A stretch of DNA of 64,000 bases from Leeuwenhoekiella polynyae (GTDB taxonomy: Bacteria; Bacteroidota; Bacteroidia; Flavobacteriales; Flavobacteriaceae). The stretch is from NCBI RefSeq assembly GCF_042683665.1, contig NZ_JBHUOO010000007.1; one strand, written 5' to 3'. Position numbers and translations under genes: made by a program. Numbering within the stretch: the stretch's first letter is position 1; each line of letters starts with the position of its first letter. Shown piece after piece: positions 16,910 through 26,559 of this stretch. Below the pieces are notes generated by a model that saw only the letters and a program-made list of their open reading frames with translations, was not told the DNA's origin and made no database searches.

Positions 16910-17240
16910 CCTTGCGAATCAAGCACACATAAACGGGAAAGTGATCGCTGTAACCGCCGGTATAACTACCATTTGCAAAACTTCTAAAAGGGTAATCTTT
17001 ATAGGCACCACTTGGGGTCTGTAAAAACCGCTTGTTAAAAATACCCGCTTTGTAATATTGAAAGCTATCGTAGTCTTTTTTTAGCCACGCAGCCGAAAGT
17101 AAGATCTGACCAAAAAGATTCCAGCTATCGCGATAAGCAAGCGTGCCCAAACCTTTCTTAAAAAACTCATCCATAAAATTATACAGTTCGTTAATACCCA
17201 GATTTTTCGACTTGTTTTTAGTTCCCATTACTTTTTTTCT
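16899..17240 (-). pseudogene. remnant 3' end of an endonuclease/exonuclease/phosphatase gene
   Basis: An open minus-strand frame (ATG at 17294) whose last 110 or so residues equal the C-terminus of the intact endonuclease at 20349-21413. It includes GLGTLAYRDSWNLF and the final SDHFPVYVCLIR. There is no signal peptide, no catalytic N-terminal two thirds, and the conserved Asp of LFDQIL has become Gly. Upstream of the conserved part the residues (KNLGINELYNFMD) are a clearly diverged version of the intact copy (KHVGLKDVYNPME). So the remnant comes from a different allele or species. It is a left-over, not a functional gene. Confidence 0.85.
16917..17150. repeat. direct repeat, left copy, bounding the NACHT insertion
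   Basis: About 234 bp match 20370-20603 in the same orientation with roughly a dozen mismatches; 17017-17109 is identical to 20470-20562. The offset is 3453 bp. The match stops abruptly at the final codons of the gene on the left and fades into diverged homology on the right. Confidence 0.9.
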
Positions 17241-17349
17241 ACTCATCAGAGGTTTTATTGGGAATTTTTCATAATTAAAATCCCTACACATCAATATTCT
17301 AAATAAACACTCTATTTTTAAATAATGAAGATTTAAAAATTAAACTAAA

Positions 17350-20181
17350 ATGGCATTAGGAACAATAGCAGGATTAGCCTTTAAAACTTGGGCAATAAAG
17401 AAAATTTTTGACACAGGTTTTAATATTTTTTCTAAAGGACTGTTGAATACAGAAGAAATAGAAAAAGAGTTCAGTGCAGTAATTGATAAAGTTTCCAAAA
17501 AATTATCTAAACAATATCCTTTGGTTTTTGGAGGTAAAATGAAAATGATATTAAGCGATGACGAAGTATTTAATGAGCTAATGAAGCTTTTATTTGAATC
17601 ATCTTCCATCGAACCTAACCTTCTAAAAACAAAAATTGATACAACAACAGTACCCGAAGGCTTTGTCGAAAATTTAATTGAAGAGCTCAAAATCGAGATA
17701 AAAAGAAATATTAGACTGAATGCAATCTTTACTAATAATAAAATCTATATAGCAATTCAAGGAATACAAACTGAAATTTCTAGAATAGAAAAAAACACAT
17801 CAATAACTGTTGCTGAAATAATAAAAATTAGAACTTATTTATTAGAAAATCTTGACCCTGCATTTTCTTTTCAAAACTTTTTTAAAGTATACAAATCTAA
17901 CGCCATCGGCAATTTATCACAGATAAATTTTATCGGCTTGGGTGTTGATATGTCAGTAAAACGAAACAGAAAAAACCTTAAAGAAATATTCGTTGAGCCT
18001 TTCCTAGAGGTGAAAGTAAACAACAAACCAGGAACACGTAAGCAATTAGACTTTATAGATAATTTACCTGTAGAGACCCAAATTTGTGATTTGTTTGAAA
18101 ACGGTAAAAATATTGTGATTTTGGGTAATCCGGGTTCTGGTAAATCTTTATTGATAAGATATATCATCTGTGCAATTCTCAAGGAAGTTGAATTCAAATT
18201 CAACTATATCAATTCTGATGAAGTAGTGCCGTTTAGAATTGAGCTTAGGAAATATCTAGCATACAAGAAAGCTAATCGAGGTAATATATTTAAATATTTA
18301 AATAATCTTCTTGAAGAAGAGTATGGTTTACAGATAATTAATGAAAAATCGCTTTTATCAATATTAAAAAATCAGGATTGTATATTTTTCTTCGATGGTT
18401 TAGATGAAATTTTCAAAATACAAGATAAAATCGGGATAAAGAATGATATTGAAAACTTCCACAATCAATTTGAAAACGTCAGATCAGTAACAACATCTAG
18501 AAACATTGGCTATGAAGAAGCAAAACTTAATGAAGATAAATTTGAAGAACTAAGAATTTCAAATTTTACGGAAAGTCAAATAGAGGAATATATATCTAAA
18601 TGGTATAAAGTTGAAGAAGAAGATGAAATTAGACGTGAAAAAGAGATTTCAGGGCTTTTAAATAAGAAAGATGAAATTGATAACGAGCTTTTATCTAATC
18701 CATTACTTTTAGCATTGATAGTAATTCTCTATAGAAATGTCTTGAAGCTACCTGAGTCCAAATTAGAAATTTACCAAAGTTGTACAAAGACACTTGTTGA
18801 TAAATGGGATGAAGAAAAAAGTTTAGAAATAGATCTAGATAATGATATTTATAAGGATAGGGAAAAGATATTCGCTGACTTAGCTTATTGGCAATATGAG
18901 AAACTTAGTAGCGAAAACTCAAATGTCGTATTAACTTATGAGGACGCTAGAAAAACTGTTGAATCTTCTATATTAAATAAATTGGAAAAAGTAGATAATT
19001 ATAATTGTGAAGATTATTCAAATAGCTTTATGGAATATGCAAAAAAAAGGTCCATTTACTTTGACAACAACTTCACACATAAAACTTTCTTAGAATACTA
19101 TACGGCTTATTGGATATACTCTAATATTGAAAAAAAACATAAAATCAATAAAAGAGACGCATTAATTGAGAAATACATTCGAAATTCATTTTGGCATATT
19201 GTTTTGGAGTTACTATTTAATATGATTGATAAAGATCAAGCAGATACTGAAATAATAGATAGAATTTTAAAAAATCAAATAGCAAAAAATAACGATGCGT
19301 TACCATTCTGTCTTTCTATTTTACCAGGTTTGAAAAATGTGAGTATAAAAATCGAAAAAGAAATATGGGAAAATAGTCTTAAGGTTATTTTTCAAGAGGA
19401 AAGAATAGATAATAAGGGAAACATTAGTATTAAGCTTATAAGCCTAAATTCGATTACTCAAAACTTAACTAAACATACTAAACAAAATAAATTGCTATCA
19501 GAGGTTTTCCTAAAAATCATTAGCAATGAAACATACCCTAAAATTCTTGTTTATAAATACATCGTGGAAATATCAATATTTATAGAAAATAAACTTTCCC
19601 TTTTTGAAATGGGTTTTGAATTTGATAGAGATATTATCTATTCTGATCCACACTTAGCATTAAGTTATCAATACTTAGTAGAGGATTTAAAAGATGACAA
19701 AATCTCAAAAAAAGATGAACTATTCCGTTTTGTGAAAGAATTTGGCTCTACAATTTTTTTTAACGAACCAATGTCAACATATGCTGGGTTCAAGTATCCG
19801 TCATTTGCGTTTCTTTTTTTTAGGCATTTGCAATCATATTTGGAAAATGGTGAACTAATAGATGTATTTCACACTTTGCAAGAATATGATCTAAGTAAAA
19901 GCATGTTTATTGATCACCTTCAAGAAGATCCAGAATTACCTATGATATATAGTATGGACCAAATTAAGGAGTTTTTCATATTTGCAGAAAATTGTAGCGA
20001 TATAGAAATAAAAGTCATAATACTTCTTTATTTAACAAATAGTTATGCACGTATCAACTCATCTTATAGAGAAGAAGATTTTATAACATTAGAGAATTAT
20101 AAAGTATACCCAATTATTAGGATGATGCTAAATAATGAAAGTTCAGAAGATATAACTTATCGTATTTTAACTTTGATTTGA
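17350..20181 (+). CDS. NACHT-domain STAND NTPase, probable antiviral NLR-like protein
   Basis: 943 aa. The N-terminal 160 residues are helical and unrecognised. The NACHT NTPase follows: Walker A G259-S266 (GNPGSGKS), Walker B C344-D349 (CIFFFDGLDE) with the small-residue plus acidic GLDE typical of NACHT, then a sensor-like TTSRN near 381 and a winged-helix region. The C-terminal 450 residues are helical and repeat-like, probably the sensor. Bacterial NACHT proteins of this size are known antiphage NLR-like proteins. No separate effector domain is visible. Strongly AT-rich compared with both neighbours, alone between two copies of an endonuclease 3' end: a clear horizontal insertion. Confidence 0.8.
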   Translation: MALGTIAGLAFKTWAIKKIFDTGFNIFSKGLLNTEEIEKEFSAVIDKVSKKLSKQYPLVFGGKMKMILSDDEVFNELMKLLFESSSIEPNLLKTKIDTTTVPEGFVENLIEELKIEIKRNIRLNAIFTNNKIYIAIQGIQTEISRIEKNTSITVAEIIKIRTYLLENLDPAFSFQNFFKVYKSNAIGNLSQINFIGLGVDMSVKRNRKNLKEIFVEPFLEVKVNNKPGTRKQLDFIDNLPVETQICDLFENGKNIVILGNPGSGKSLLIRYIICAILKEVEFKFNYINSDEVVPFRIELRKYLAYKKANRGNIFKYLNNLLEEEYGLQIINEKSLLSILKNQDCIFFFDGLDEIFKIQDKIGIKNDIENFHNQFENVRSVTTSRNIGYEEAKLNEDKFEELRISNFTESQIEEYISKWYKVEEEDEIRREKEISGLLNKKDEIDNELLSNPLLLALIVILYRNVLKLPESKLEIYQSCTKTLVDKWDEEKSLEIDLDNDIYKDREKIFADLAYWQYEKLSSENSNVVLTYEDARKTVESSILNKLEKVDNYNCEDYSNSFMEYAKKRSIYFDNNFTHKTFLEYYTAYWIYSNIEKKHKINKRDALIEKYIRNSFWHIVLELLFNMIDKDQADTEIIDRILKNQIAKNNDALPFCLSILPGLKNVSIKIEKEIWENSLKVIFQEERIDNKGNISIKLISLNSITQNLTKHTKQNKLLSEVFLKIISNETYPKILVYKYIVEISIFIENKLSLFEMGFEFDRDIIYSDPHLALSYQYLVEDLKDDKISKKDELFRFVKEFGSTIFFNEPMSTYAGFKYPSFAFLFFRHLQSYLENGELIDVFHTLQEYDLSKSMFIDHLQEDPELPMIYSMDQIKEFFIFAENCSDIEIKVIILLYLTNSYARINSSYREEDFITLENYKVYPIIRMMLNNESSEDITYRILTLI

Positions 20182-20348
20182 GTACGAAATTATTTTTCCA
20201 AAAAAAGACTTTATTTTGATCTAAAGACTGAGATGTCCTAATTCTGGGAATATTAAGTGTTACCCCAAAATTTGTCAATTCTATATTGTTTCTTCTTTTA
20301 CTATTTATAGAAAACCTTTATTCGCAATACGATAAATCTTGTAAAATA

Positions 20349-21413
20349 CTAATTTGTATTATGCTCCCTAATCAAGCACACATAAACGGGAAAGTGATCG
20401 CTGTAACCGCCGGTATAACTTCCGTTCGCAAAACTTCTAAACGGGTAATCTTTATAGGCACCACTCGGCGTCTGTAAAAACCGCTTGTTAAAAATACCCG
20501 CTTTGTAATATTGAAAGCTATCGTAGTCTTTTTTTAGCCACGCAGCCGAAAGTAAGATCTGATCAAAAAGATTCCAGCTGTCCCGATACGCAAGTGTGCC
20601 CAGACCCTGCTTTGCTAAAGCTTCCATCGGATTATAAACATCTTTAAGTCCCACGTGTTTCAATTTTGCTTTTGCTTTTAAACCCTTCTTTACACTTTTA
20701 TTTTTAGGATCATCATTAAGATCCCCCATGGTAATGATTTTAGCATAGGGTTCCTGACTCAAGATCGAATCAATGATCTTTCGGTTTAAAACAGCCGCTG
20801 CAACCCGTCTGGCCTGGCTACGGGCTTCTCCTCCGCTTCGGGAAGGCCAGTGATTTACAATAATGTGTACCCGTTCTCCCACAAGATTACCACTCACCAG
20901 TAATTGATCTCGGGTATAAATGCGTTTGTTTTCTCGTTCCGGATCAAAGAGCTCCAGCTCATAAGCTTTACTGCTAATAGGCTGAAACACCATTTTATCA
21001 TACAACAAGCCCACATCTATACCGCGTCGATCGGGAGAATCGTAATGCACGATTCCGTAGTCCGTTTTTTGCAAAACCGGCTGACTGACCAGATCTTCAA
21101 GCACCTTACGGTTTTCAATCTCCGCAACCCCCAGAACCGCTGGTCCGTTTTCAGCTTCCGGAGGTCCTATTTGTGCGATCACCTCTGCCATTTTTGAAAG
21201 TTTATCCGCATAAACAGCTTCCGTCCACCGGTCTTTGCCTTCGGGAGTACGATCGTCATCAAAGGTTATGGGATCATTTTCGGTATCAAAAAGGTTCTCC
21301 AAATTGTAAAACGCTACCGTAACCAGCTGATAATCTTCATGCTCCTGACTAAAAACCCACAGATTTGGGTTAAGAATGAACACAATAAGAACACTTAATC
21401 GAGTTTTTAACAT
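20349..21413 (-). CDS. exported endonuclease/exonuclease/phosphatase family protein
   Basis: 354 aa with a signal peptide (residues 1-22, ending FSQ). EEP-fold landmarks in order: FYNLENLFDTENDP (metal-binding Asn/Glu), GVAEIENRKVL, the NHWPSRSGGE loop with its catalytic His, GDLNDDP, and terminal SDHFPV with the general-base His. The enzyme is likely a periplasmic or secreted nuclease or phosphodiesterase. Divergent from the TonB receptor gene 49 bp away and close to a DUF5689 lipoprotein, a trio common in flavobacteria. Its last about 230 bp are duplicated at 16917-17150; the 3' end may have been replaced during the insertion. Confidence 0.85.
   Translation of the reverse strand: MLKTRLSVLIVFILNPNLWVFSQEHEDYQLVTVAFYNLENLFDTENDPITFDDDRTPEGKDRWTEAVYADKLSKMAEVIAQIGPPEAENGPAVLGVAEIENRKVLEDLVSQPVLQKTDYGIVHYDSPDRRGIDVGLLYDKMVFQPISSKAYELELFDPERENKRIYTRDQLLVSGNLVGERVHIIVNHWPSRSGGEARSQARRVAAAVLNRKIIDSILSQEPYAKIITMGDLNDDPKNKSVKKGLKAKAKLKHVGLKDVYNPMEALAKQGLGTLAYRDSWNLFDQILLSAAWLKKDYDSFQYYKAGIFNKRFLQTPSGAYKDYPFRSFANGSYTGGYSDHFPVYVCLIREHNTN
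20370..20603. repeat. direct repeat, right copy, bounding the NACHT insertion
   Basis: Partner of 16917-17150 and part of the intact endonuclease reading frame. Between the two copies lies a 3.45-kb unit containing only the NACHT gene and AT-rich flanks; no transposase or integrase is present. Confidence 0.9.
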
Positions 21414-21462
21414 AACACACCTAAAATCAAGCCATTAAGTTAAACTAATTTTTAATTTAGAA

Positions 21463-24342
21463 GTGTACGCCCCCGCTGAAAATCAATTAACTCTTTTCAC
21501 TGTGTACAAAAACATATTTTTTATAGCGCTAGTATTCAGCTTAGAAACAGGTCTAACGCAAGAGATTCGCATCCGCGGAATCATCAAAGACGCGACAACA
21601 GCTGCTGCTATTCCAGAGGTTGTGATCCGTATTTTAAAAACGGATTTACATACCTCAAGTACCCCAACCGGAACCTTTGAATTGAAAGGCAAGCTCCCCG
21701 ATGGAAATCAAACCTTAGTATTTTCAAAACAAGGCTATCTCGAGCTTCGGTTACCTGTAAGTCTTCATGCCAATCAAAACTTGTATTTAGAGTACATCCC
21801 CTTAGAAGTAGATCTCGCTGAAGCCAATCAAAACCTAACCTTGATCAGTCTTTCTGATATGCAGCTCAACGGAGATGAAACAGCACGTGACAATGTAGTT
21901 TCCGGTCTTTTAGGTGCTACGAATGATGTATTCAGTAATGCAGCAGCTTTTGATTTTAGCGCTACCTTTTTTAGGCCGCGTGGTTTGGACAGCAAGTACA
22001 GCAGGGTACTCATCAATGGTATTGAACTTAATAAATTCAATACCGGAAGACCGCAGTGGAGCAATTGGGGCGGACTCAATGATGTCATGCGCAATCGGGA
22101 GTTCAGTCCGGGAATTACGGCTAATGACTATACGTTTGGCGCACCGGCGGGGACACTTCATTTTAATATGCAAGCTTCCTCCTATCGCCGTGGCGGGCGA
22201 ATCTCCTATGCTTATGCCAATCGCACCTATACCGGCAGAGCGATGGCGAGTTATACTAGTGGAGTTACTCAATCAAATTGGGCCTATTCCGTTTTGGCTT
22301 CCCGTAGATTTGGGCAACAAGGCTATGTAGCTGGAACACTTTACGACGCCAACGCTTTGTTTATAGGAATCGAAAAAATACTTGCTGAGCACCACAGCCT
22401 CAACCTGTCCTTGTTGTATACGCCCAATCGCCGCGGAAGAGGTACTGCATTAACTCAGGAAGTAATTGATTTGAAAGGAAACAAATACAACCCCAACTGG
22501 GGGTTTCAAAAGGGTGAACTGCGCAATGCCCGACTCCGGGAGATCGAAGAACCTCTTGCTATTTTGACGCATAACTGGAAGCTCGATAAAGAGCGGACTT
22601 TAACAACCAGCTTGGCGTATCAATGGGGAAAAACCACAAACTCACGCATCGATTACACCGGAAGCACGCTAGTGCTCAATACCAATGGTCAGGAAAGCTT
22701 TTTAGGTGGTGCCCGCAATCCTGCACCCAATTACTATCAGAACTTGCCCAGTTATTTTCTACGGTTTGATAATCCTACAGCCGCACACTACCAACAAGCG
22801 TATTCAGCTCAGGAAGAATTTACAACAAAGGGTCAGCTGGACTGGGATGCTTTATATAAAGCCAATCAAGCTGCAGCAACAACCGGACTCAATACGATAT
22901 ACGCAATACAAAACGATGTAAATAGTGATCGCTTAATTCAAGCCTCAAGTATATTAAACAGCAGTTTTTCTGAACATCTTGATCTGGATGCTCGCCTTTC
23001 AATTGCTCAGTTGATCAGTGAGAATTATGCGGAAATCGATGATCTGTTAGGGGGAAGTGTCTGGCTTGATATAGACAGTTTTGCCGAGGATGACAATACT
23101 ACCGGTGGAGATCTCGCACAAAGCGACCTTCAGCATCGCAACAGACTGGTTACCGAAGGAGATCGCTACAAATACAATTATTCCATTCATGCTTTTAAGG
23201 CTTCGGCATTTGCACAACTTCAAGGTACTTACAACCACTTTGACTTTTATACGGGTTTGCAACTCGCACAAACCAACTATCAACGGGAGGGTTTGTATGA
23301 AAACGGATATTATCCCGGTACACAATCTTTAGGTAAAAGTGAAGCAGTCCATTTTACGACTCTCAATGCCAAAGGTGGGTTTACGTATAAATTCAACGGG
23401 AAACATTTTGCACAATTCAATGCCGGGGTGCTGGCTCAACCCCCTACTACAAACACCGTATTTACCAATGCCCGACAAAACAACGCTGTTATCGAAAACC
23501 CTTCCGCAGAAAATATAATGAGTTTAGATGCCAGTTACATCTACCGAAGTTCGTGGCTTAAAGCACGATTAACAGGCTACTATCTCGATTTTACAAATGG
23601 AAGCGAAGTCTCGTATTTCTACACGCAGTCTTTGCAAAACCCCGCAATTGAAAACGGCAATGCCCTGGTACAAGAAATCACGACCGATATCTCCCGTCAG
23701 AACTTAGGGGTTGAACTGGGTGCCGAATTCAAAGTACTGCCTACCCTGTCATTTAAAGCTGCAGCTGCCCTAAGTCAAAATACCTATACAAACGATCCCA
23801 AGGTTTATTACACGACTACCTTAGCTGATGCGCCTATCGCCTTTGGCGATGGGCATGTTAAACTTAAAAATTACCACGTTTCCAGCGGACCCGAGCAAGC
23901 GCTGCAGCTAGGTTTTGATTATCGGGATCCGGATTTCTGGTGGTTGGGTGGCAGTTTAAACCGGTTTGCGAATGCGTATGTAGACGTGAGTTATTTGCGC
24001 CGGTCTGCCGCGTTTAGCTCAGACTATGACGGACTCCCTCTCAACGACTACAATCCTGAAATTGCTGCTGGATTCCTGCAGCAAGAACAACTCGATTCGT
24101 ATTATTTGATCAATCTCGTGGGAGGAAAATCATGGCGCATCAAAGACTATACCCTTGGCTTTTTTGCGTTGGTCAATAATCTGTTGAATACCCGGTATAA
24201 AACCGGCGGTTTTGAAGATTCCCGCATTGGTGATTACCGAAGTCTTCAGGAAGAACAAAACAGGCAAACGCCCTTGTTTGGCAACCGCTATTTTCTAGGT
24301 TATGGAACAACCGTTTACGCCAATTTTTACATTCGATTTTAA
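21463..24342 (+). CDS. TonB-dependent outer-membrane receptor
   Basis: 959 aa. A signal peptide precedes a carboxypeptidase-regulatory-like domain (about residues 33-115: IRGIIKDATTAAAIPEV), then a plug domain (about 140-245, with FRPRGLDSKYSRVLINGIE) and a 22-strand beta-barrel ending in aromatic NFYIRF. The first ATG is at 21463, but a GTG at 21502 gives a better signal peptide and may be the true start. The ligand is unknown. Flanked by an exported nuclease and a DUF5689 lipoprotein, so nucleic-acid fragments or phosphate compounds are the likely cargo. No SusD partner is present. Confidence 0.85.
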   Translation: MYAPAENQLTLFTVYKNIFFIALVFSLETGLTQEIRIRGIIKDATTAAAIPEVVIRILKTDLHTSSTPTGTFELKGKLPDGNQTLVFSKQGYLELRLPVSLHANQNLYLEYIPLEVDLAEANQNLTLISLSDMQLNGDETARDNVVSGLLGATNDVFSNAAAFDFSATFFRPRGLDSKYSRVLINGIELNKFNTGRPQWSNWGGLNDVMRNREFSPGITANDYTFGAPAGTLHFNMQASSYRRGGRISYAYANRTYTGRAMASYTSGVTQSNWAYSVLASRRFGQQGYVAGTLYDANALFIGIEKILAEHHSLNLSLLYTPNRRGRGTALTQEVIDLKGNKYNPNWGFQKGELRNARLREIEEPLAILTHNWKLDKERTLTTSLAYQWGKTTNSRIDYTGSTLVLNTNGQESFLGGARNPAPNYYQNLPSYFLRFDNPTAAHYQQAYSAQEEFTTKGQLDWDALYKANQAAATTGLNTIYAIQNDVNSDRLIQASSILNSSFSEHLDLDARLSIAQLISENYAEIDDLLGGSVWLDIDSFAEDDNTTGGDLAQSDLQHRNRLVTEGDRYKYNYSIHAFKASAFAQLQGTYNHFDFYTGLQLAQTNYQREGLYENGYYPGTQSLGKSEAVHFTTLNAKGGFTYKFNGKHFAQFNAGVLAQPPTTNTVFTNARQNNAVIENPSAENIMSLDASYIYRSSWLKARLTGYYLDFTNGSEVSYFYTQSLQNPAIENGNALVQEITTDISRQNLGVELGAEFKVLPTLSFKAAAALSQNTYTNDPKVYYTTTLADAPIAFGDGHVKLKNYHVSSGPEQALQLGFDYRDPDFWWLGGSLNRFANAYVDVSYLRRSAAFSSDYDGLPLNDYNPEIAAGFLQQEQLDSYYLINLVGGKSWRIKDYTLGFFALVNNLLNTRYKTGGFEDSRIGDYRSLQEEQNRQTPLFGNRYFLGYGTTVYANFYIRF

Positions 24343-24377
24343 TAGTCCGTTCTCACGGAATCAAAATTAAAAGCATT

Positions 24378-25784
24378 ATGAAAGCACATCCCTTTTTAAG
24401 TTTTCTAGTCATTTTTAGCACCCTGAGCTGTGTCACCAATGAATTTGAAGTCCCAGATACTTCACTACCAGAGGTGGTACCGGAAGGCACCGAGGTACCT
24501 ATTACTTCTGTAATTAATAATCTTACCCAAAGTACAGAACCCATTATCGAATATGAAGACTCAGACACCTACCTTACCGGTTATGTAATTAGCAGTGATG
24601 TAGCGGGTAATTTTTATCACGAACTCGTACTACAAGATGCTCCTGAAAATCCACAGGGTGGAATCACGATTCAGCTGAATCAAAACGCCATCTATACCGT
24701 TTTTGAACCCGGTCGTAAAGTCTATGTGTATCTTGACGGACTCGCAGTCACAACTGAAAATGGCATTGTACAGATGGGCATACGAGACGGCAACGGGATC
24801 ACTGATATTCCGAATTCCTTAATTGGCAAACACGTACTACGAACACCTGAAGTTGCCACACTAGTCCCATTACCTATTTCAATCGCTGACTTTTCTGAAG
24901 CGTATGAGAACTTGTTGATCAGTCTTGAACATGCACAGTTTAATCGGGATGAGGTTTTAGACGAATCTATAAAAACATTTGCCGGTGAAGTGACCGATGA
25001 ATTTGACGGTATCCGGCTGTTAGAAACCTGTGATACAAAAGGCAGAACATTGGTAAGCACCAGTACGTTTGCTAAGTTTAAATCTGTTGCACTCCCCACA
25101 GGAAGCGGAACCATTCAAGGAGTACTGAGTCGGGATTTTTACGATGACTTTTACATCATTCGCATCAACACCACAGCAGCTATTGATTTTACAAATACTG
25201 AGCGTTGTGATCCTGTCGAACTCCAATGCGGTCTTGCAGAAGTTTTAGGAACAAGCCTTCTTTTTGAAGACGACTTTAGCGAACAAACCCGTAACAATCC
25301 CATAGAAGGTAACGGCTGGACCAATTTTATAGAGTATGGAATTCAAGCCTGGGAAGCCTATACCGCAACCGGTAATAATGCTTCACAGGGAGTTTCTGCA
25401 CGTATAGACTCGTATCAATCTGGTGATGCTCTGAGTGTTTGTTGGTTGGTCACACCGGCAATTGATTTAGCTTCTAACACCCATGTGAGAATCAGGTTTG
25501 AAACCAGCAGTAGCTTTGCAGACGGTAGTGATCTTGAAGTGCTGTTCAGTTCAGATTGGGATGGCGATGCGGCAACACTTACGCAGGCGAACTGGTCTGT
25601 TCTGGGTGACGCATTTGTAATTCGTGATCAGGATTTCTTTGGAGATTGGTACAGTTCTGGCATCGTGAGTTTATCCTGTGCTACCGGTGAAACCGGTTAT
25701 GTAGCTTTTAAATATACCGGCAGTACACATGATGACTTTGATGGCACCTATCAGCTTGACAACATAAGTATTACGGCAGACTAA
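24378..25784 (+). CDS. DUF5689 lipoprotein with choice-of-anchor-J-like domain
   Basis: 468 aa. Lipobox-like TLSC places the modified Cys near residue 18. Residues 40-280 match DUF5689, a beta-rich OB-like region (TYLTGYVISSDVAGNFYHE, then LVLQDAPENPQGGI). After about 285 comes a beta-sandwich that resembles choice-of-anchor-J or discoidin-like adhesion domains (DDFSEQ, NGWTNF, then LDNISITAD at the end). It follows the TonB receptor by 35 bp and is surely in the same transcript. A role as surface-exposed binding partner of the receptor is inferred from gene order, not shown. Confidence 0.8.
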   Translation: MKAHPFLSFLVIFSTLSCVTNEFEVPDTSLPEVVPEGTEVPITSVINNLTQSTEPIIEYEDSDTYLTGYVISSDVAGNFYHELVLQDAPENPQGGITIQLNQNAIYTVFEPGRKVYVYLDGLAVTTENGIVQMGIRDGNGITDIPNSLIGKHVLRTPEVATLVPLPISIADFSEAYENLLISLEHAQFNRDEVLDESIKTFAGEVTDEFDGIRLLETCDTKGRTLVSTSTFAKFKSVALPTGSGTIQGVLSRDFYDDFYIIRINTTAAIDFTNTERCDPVELQCGLAEVLGTSLLFEDDFSEQTRNNPIEGNGWTNFIEYGIQAWEAYTATGNNASQGVSARIDSYQSGDALSVCWLVTPAIDLASNTHVRIRFETSSSFADGSDLEVLFSSDWDGDAATLTQANWSVLGDAFVIRDQDFFGDWYSSGIVSLSCATGETGYVAFKYTGSTHDDFDGTYQLDNISITAD

Positions 25785-25826
25785 GCAATAAAAATGCTAT
25801 TTTTAGGAAACTAAAACCTGCATATT

Positions 25827-26486
25827 TTGATTAAAACTACCCTACTCAGTTTACTTTTTATTGGTTGTATTGCCTGTAATTCTAAAAAAGAAACCGCTCA
25901 AAAAACTCCTCGATTTACAGCAGAACAAGCACAACTCATTATGGCTGCAGACTCGGTCACTCCCATGCGGGTCTTTAAAATCACTAAAAAAAGTGATTCG
26001 CTGTTGCTGCGTACTCCCAGCGAAAGAGTGATCGTAGATCCTAACGACACCATTCTTAAAAACCTCATAGACCGTATGTATGCTACGGTGCGCGACAGCC
26101 TTTCTCTGGGTGCGGGCATTGCGGCTCCACAAGTAGGGGTCTTAAAAAATATAGCCTGGGTACAACGTTTTGACAAAGAAGGTTTCCCTTTTGAAGTCAT
26201 CATCAATCCTGTGATCAAGCAGTACTCAAAAAAGAAACAAGACTGCCCGGAGGGTTGTCTGTCTATTCCCGGTAGGCGTGACACGCTTTCTACCCGGGCT
26301 TATGCCATTCTGGTTGAATATGACAAACCCGATGCTACTCATGAAATTGAAATGGTTGAAGATTTTACAGCTGTGGTGTTTCAACATGAGATTGACCACC
26401 TCAACGGCATCTTATACCTCGATCATTTAAAGCAGGAAGTTAAAGACGCAGAAGGCTTGATGACTTTAGACAGTCTTTCAAATTAA
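25827..26486 (+). CDS. lipoprotein-type peptide deformylase
   Basis: 219 aa from a TTG start; no ATG precedes the signal. Residues 1-17 form a lipoprotein-like signal (LLSLLFIGCIAC, Cys14 or Cys17). All three deformylase motifs are intact: GAGIAAPQVG 95-104, EGCLS 142-146 with metal ligand Cys144, and QHEIDH 186-191 with both His ligands and the catalytic Glu. A linker of about 60 residues separates anchor and enzyme. Cytosolic deformylase removes formyl groups from new proteins; an envelope-anchored copy cannot do that and must act on other formylated peptides. This is not the housekeeping def gene, which lies outside the window. Confidence 0.8.
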   Translation: MIKTTLLSLLFIGCIACNSKKETAQKTPRFTAEQAQLIMAADSVTPMRVFKITKKSDSLLLRTPSERVIVDPNDTILKNLIDRMYATVRDSLSLGAGIAAPQVGVLKNIAWVQRFDKEGFPFEVIINPVIKQYSKKKQDCPEGCLSIPGRRDTLSTRAYAILVEYDKPDATHEIEMVEDFTAVVFQHEIDHLNGILYLDHLKQEVKDAEGLMTLDSLSN

Positions 26487-26487
26487 A

Positions 26488-26505
26488 ATACCCGATAGCG
26501 GGTAT
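26488..26505 (+). terminator. stem-loop after the deformylase gene
   Basis: ATACCCG and CGGGTAT form a perfect 7-bp stem around ATAG, one base after the deformylase stop. A T-rich stretch follows, without a long pure T-run. Confidence 0.6.
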
Positions 26506-26559
26506 AAAATTTCTTCTTGCCTTTCTTTAAATTTAGATCTAACTAAAAATCATATAGAT

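Noticed and set aside
21463..21504. Choice of ATG at 21463 as a certain start of the TonB receptor
   Set aside because: A GTG at 21502 gives a more normal signal peptide; I report the longer frame but leave the start open.
26488..26505. CCCG/CGGGT hairpin that resembles half-sites of the sigma-54 dyads
   Set aside because: The half-sites face the other way, are spaced differently and directly follow a stop codon, so a terminator explains it.
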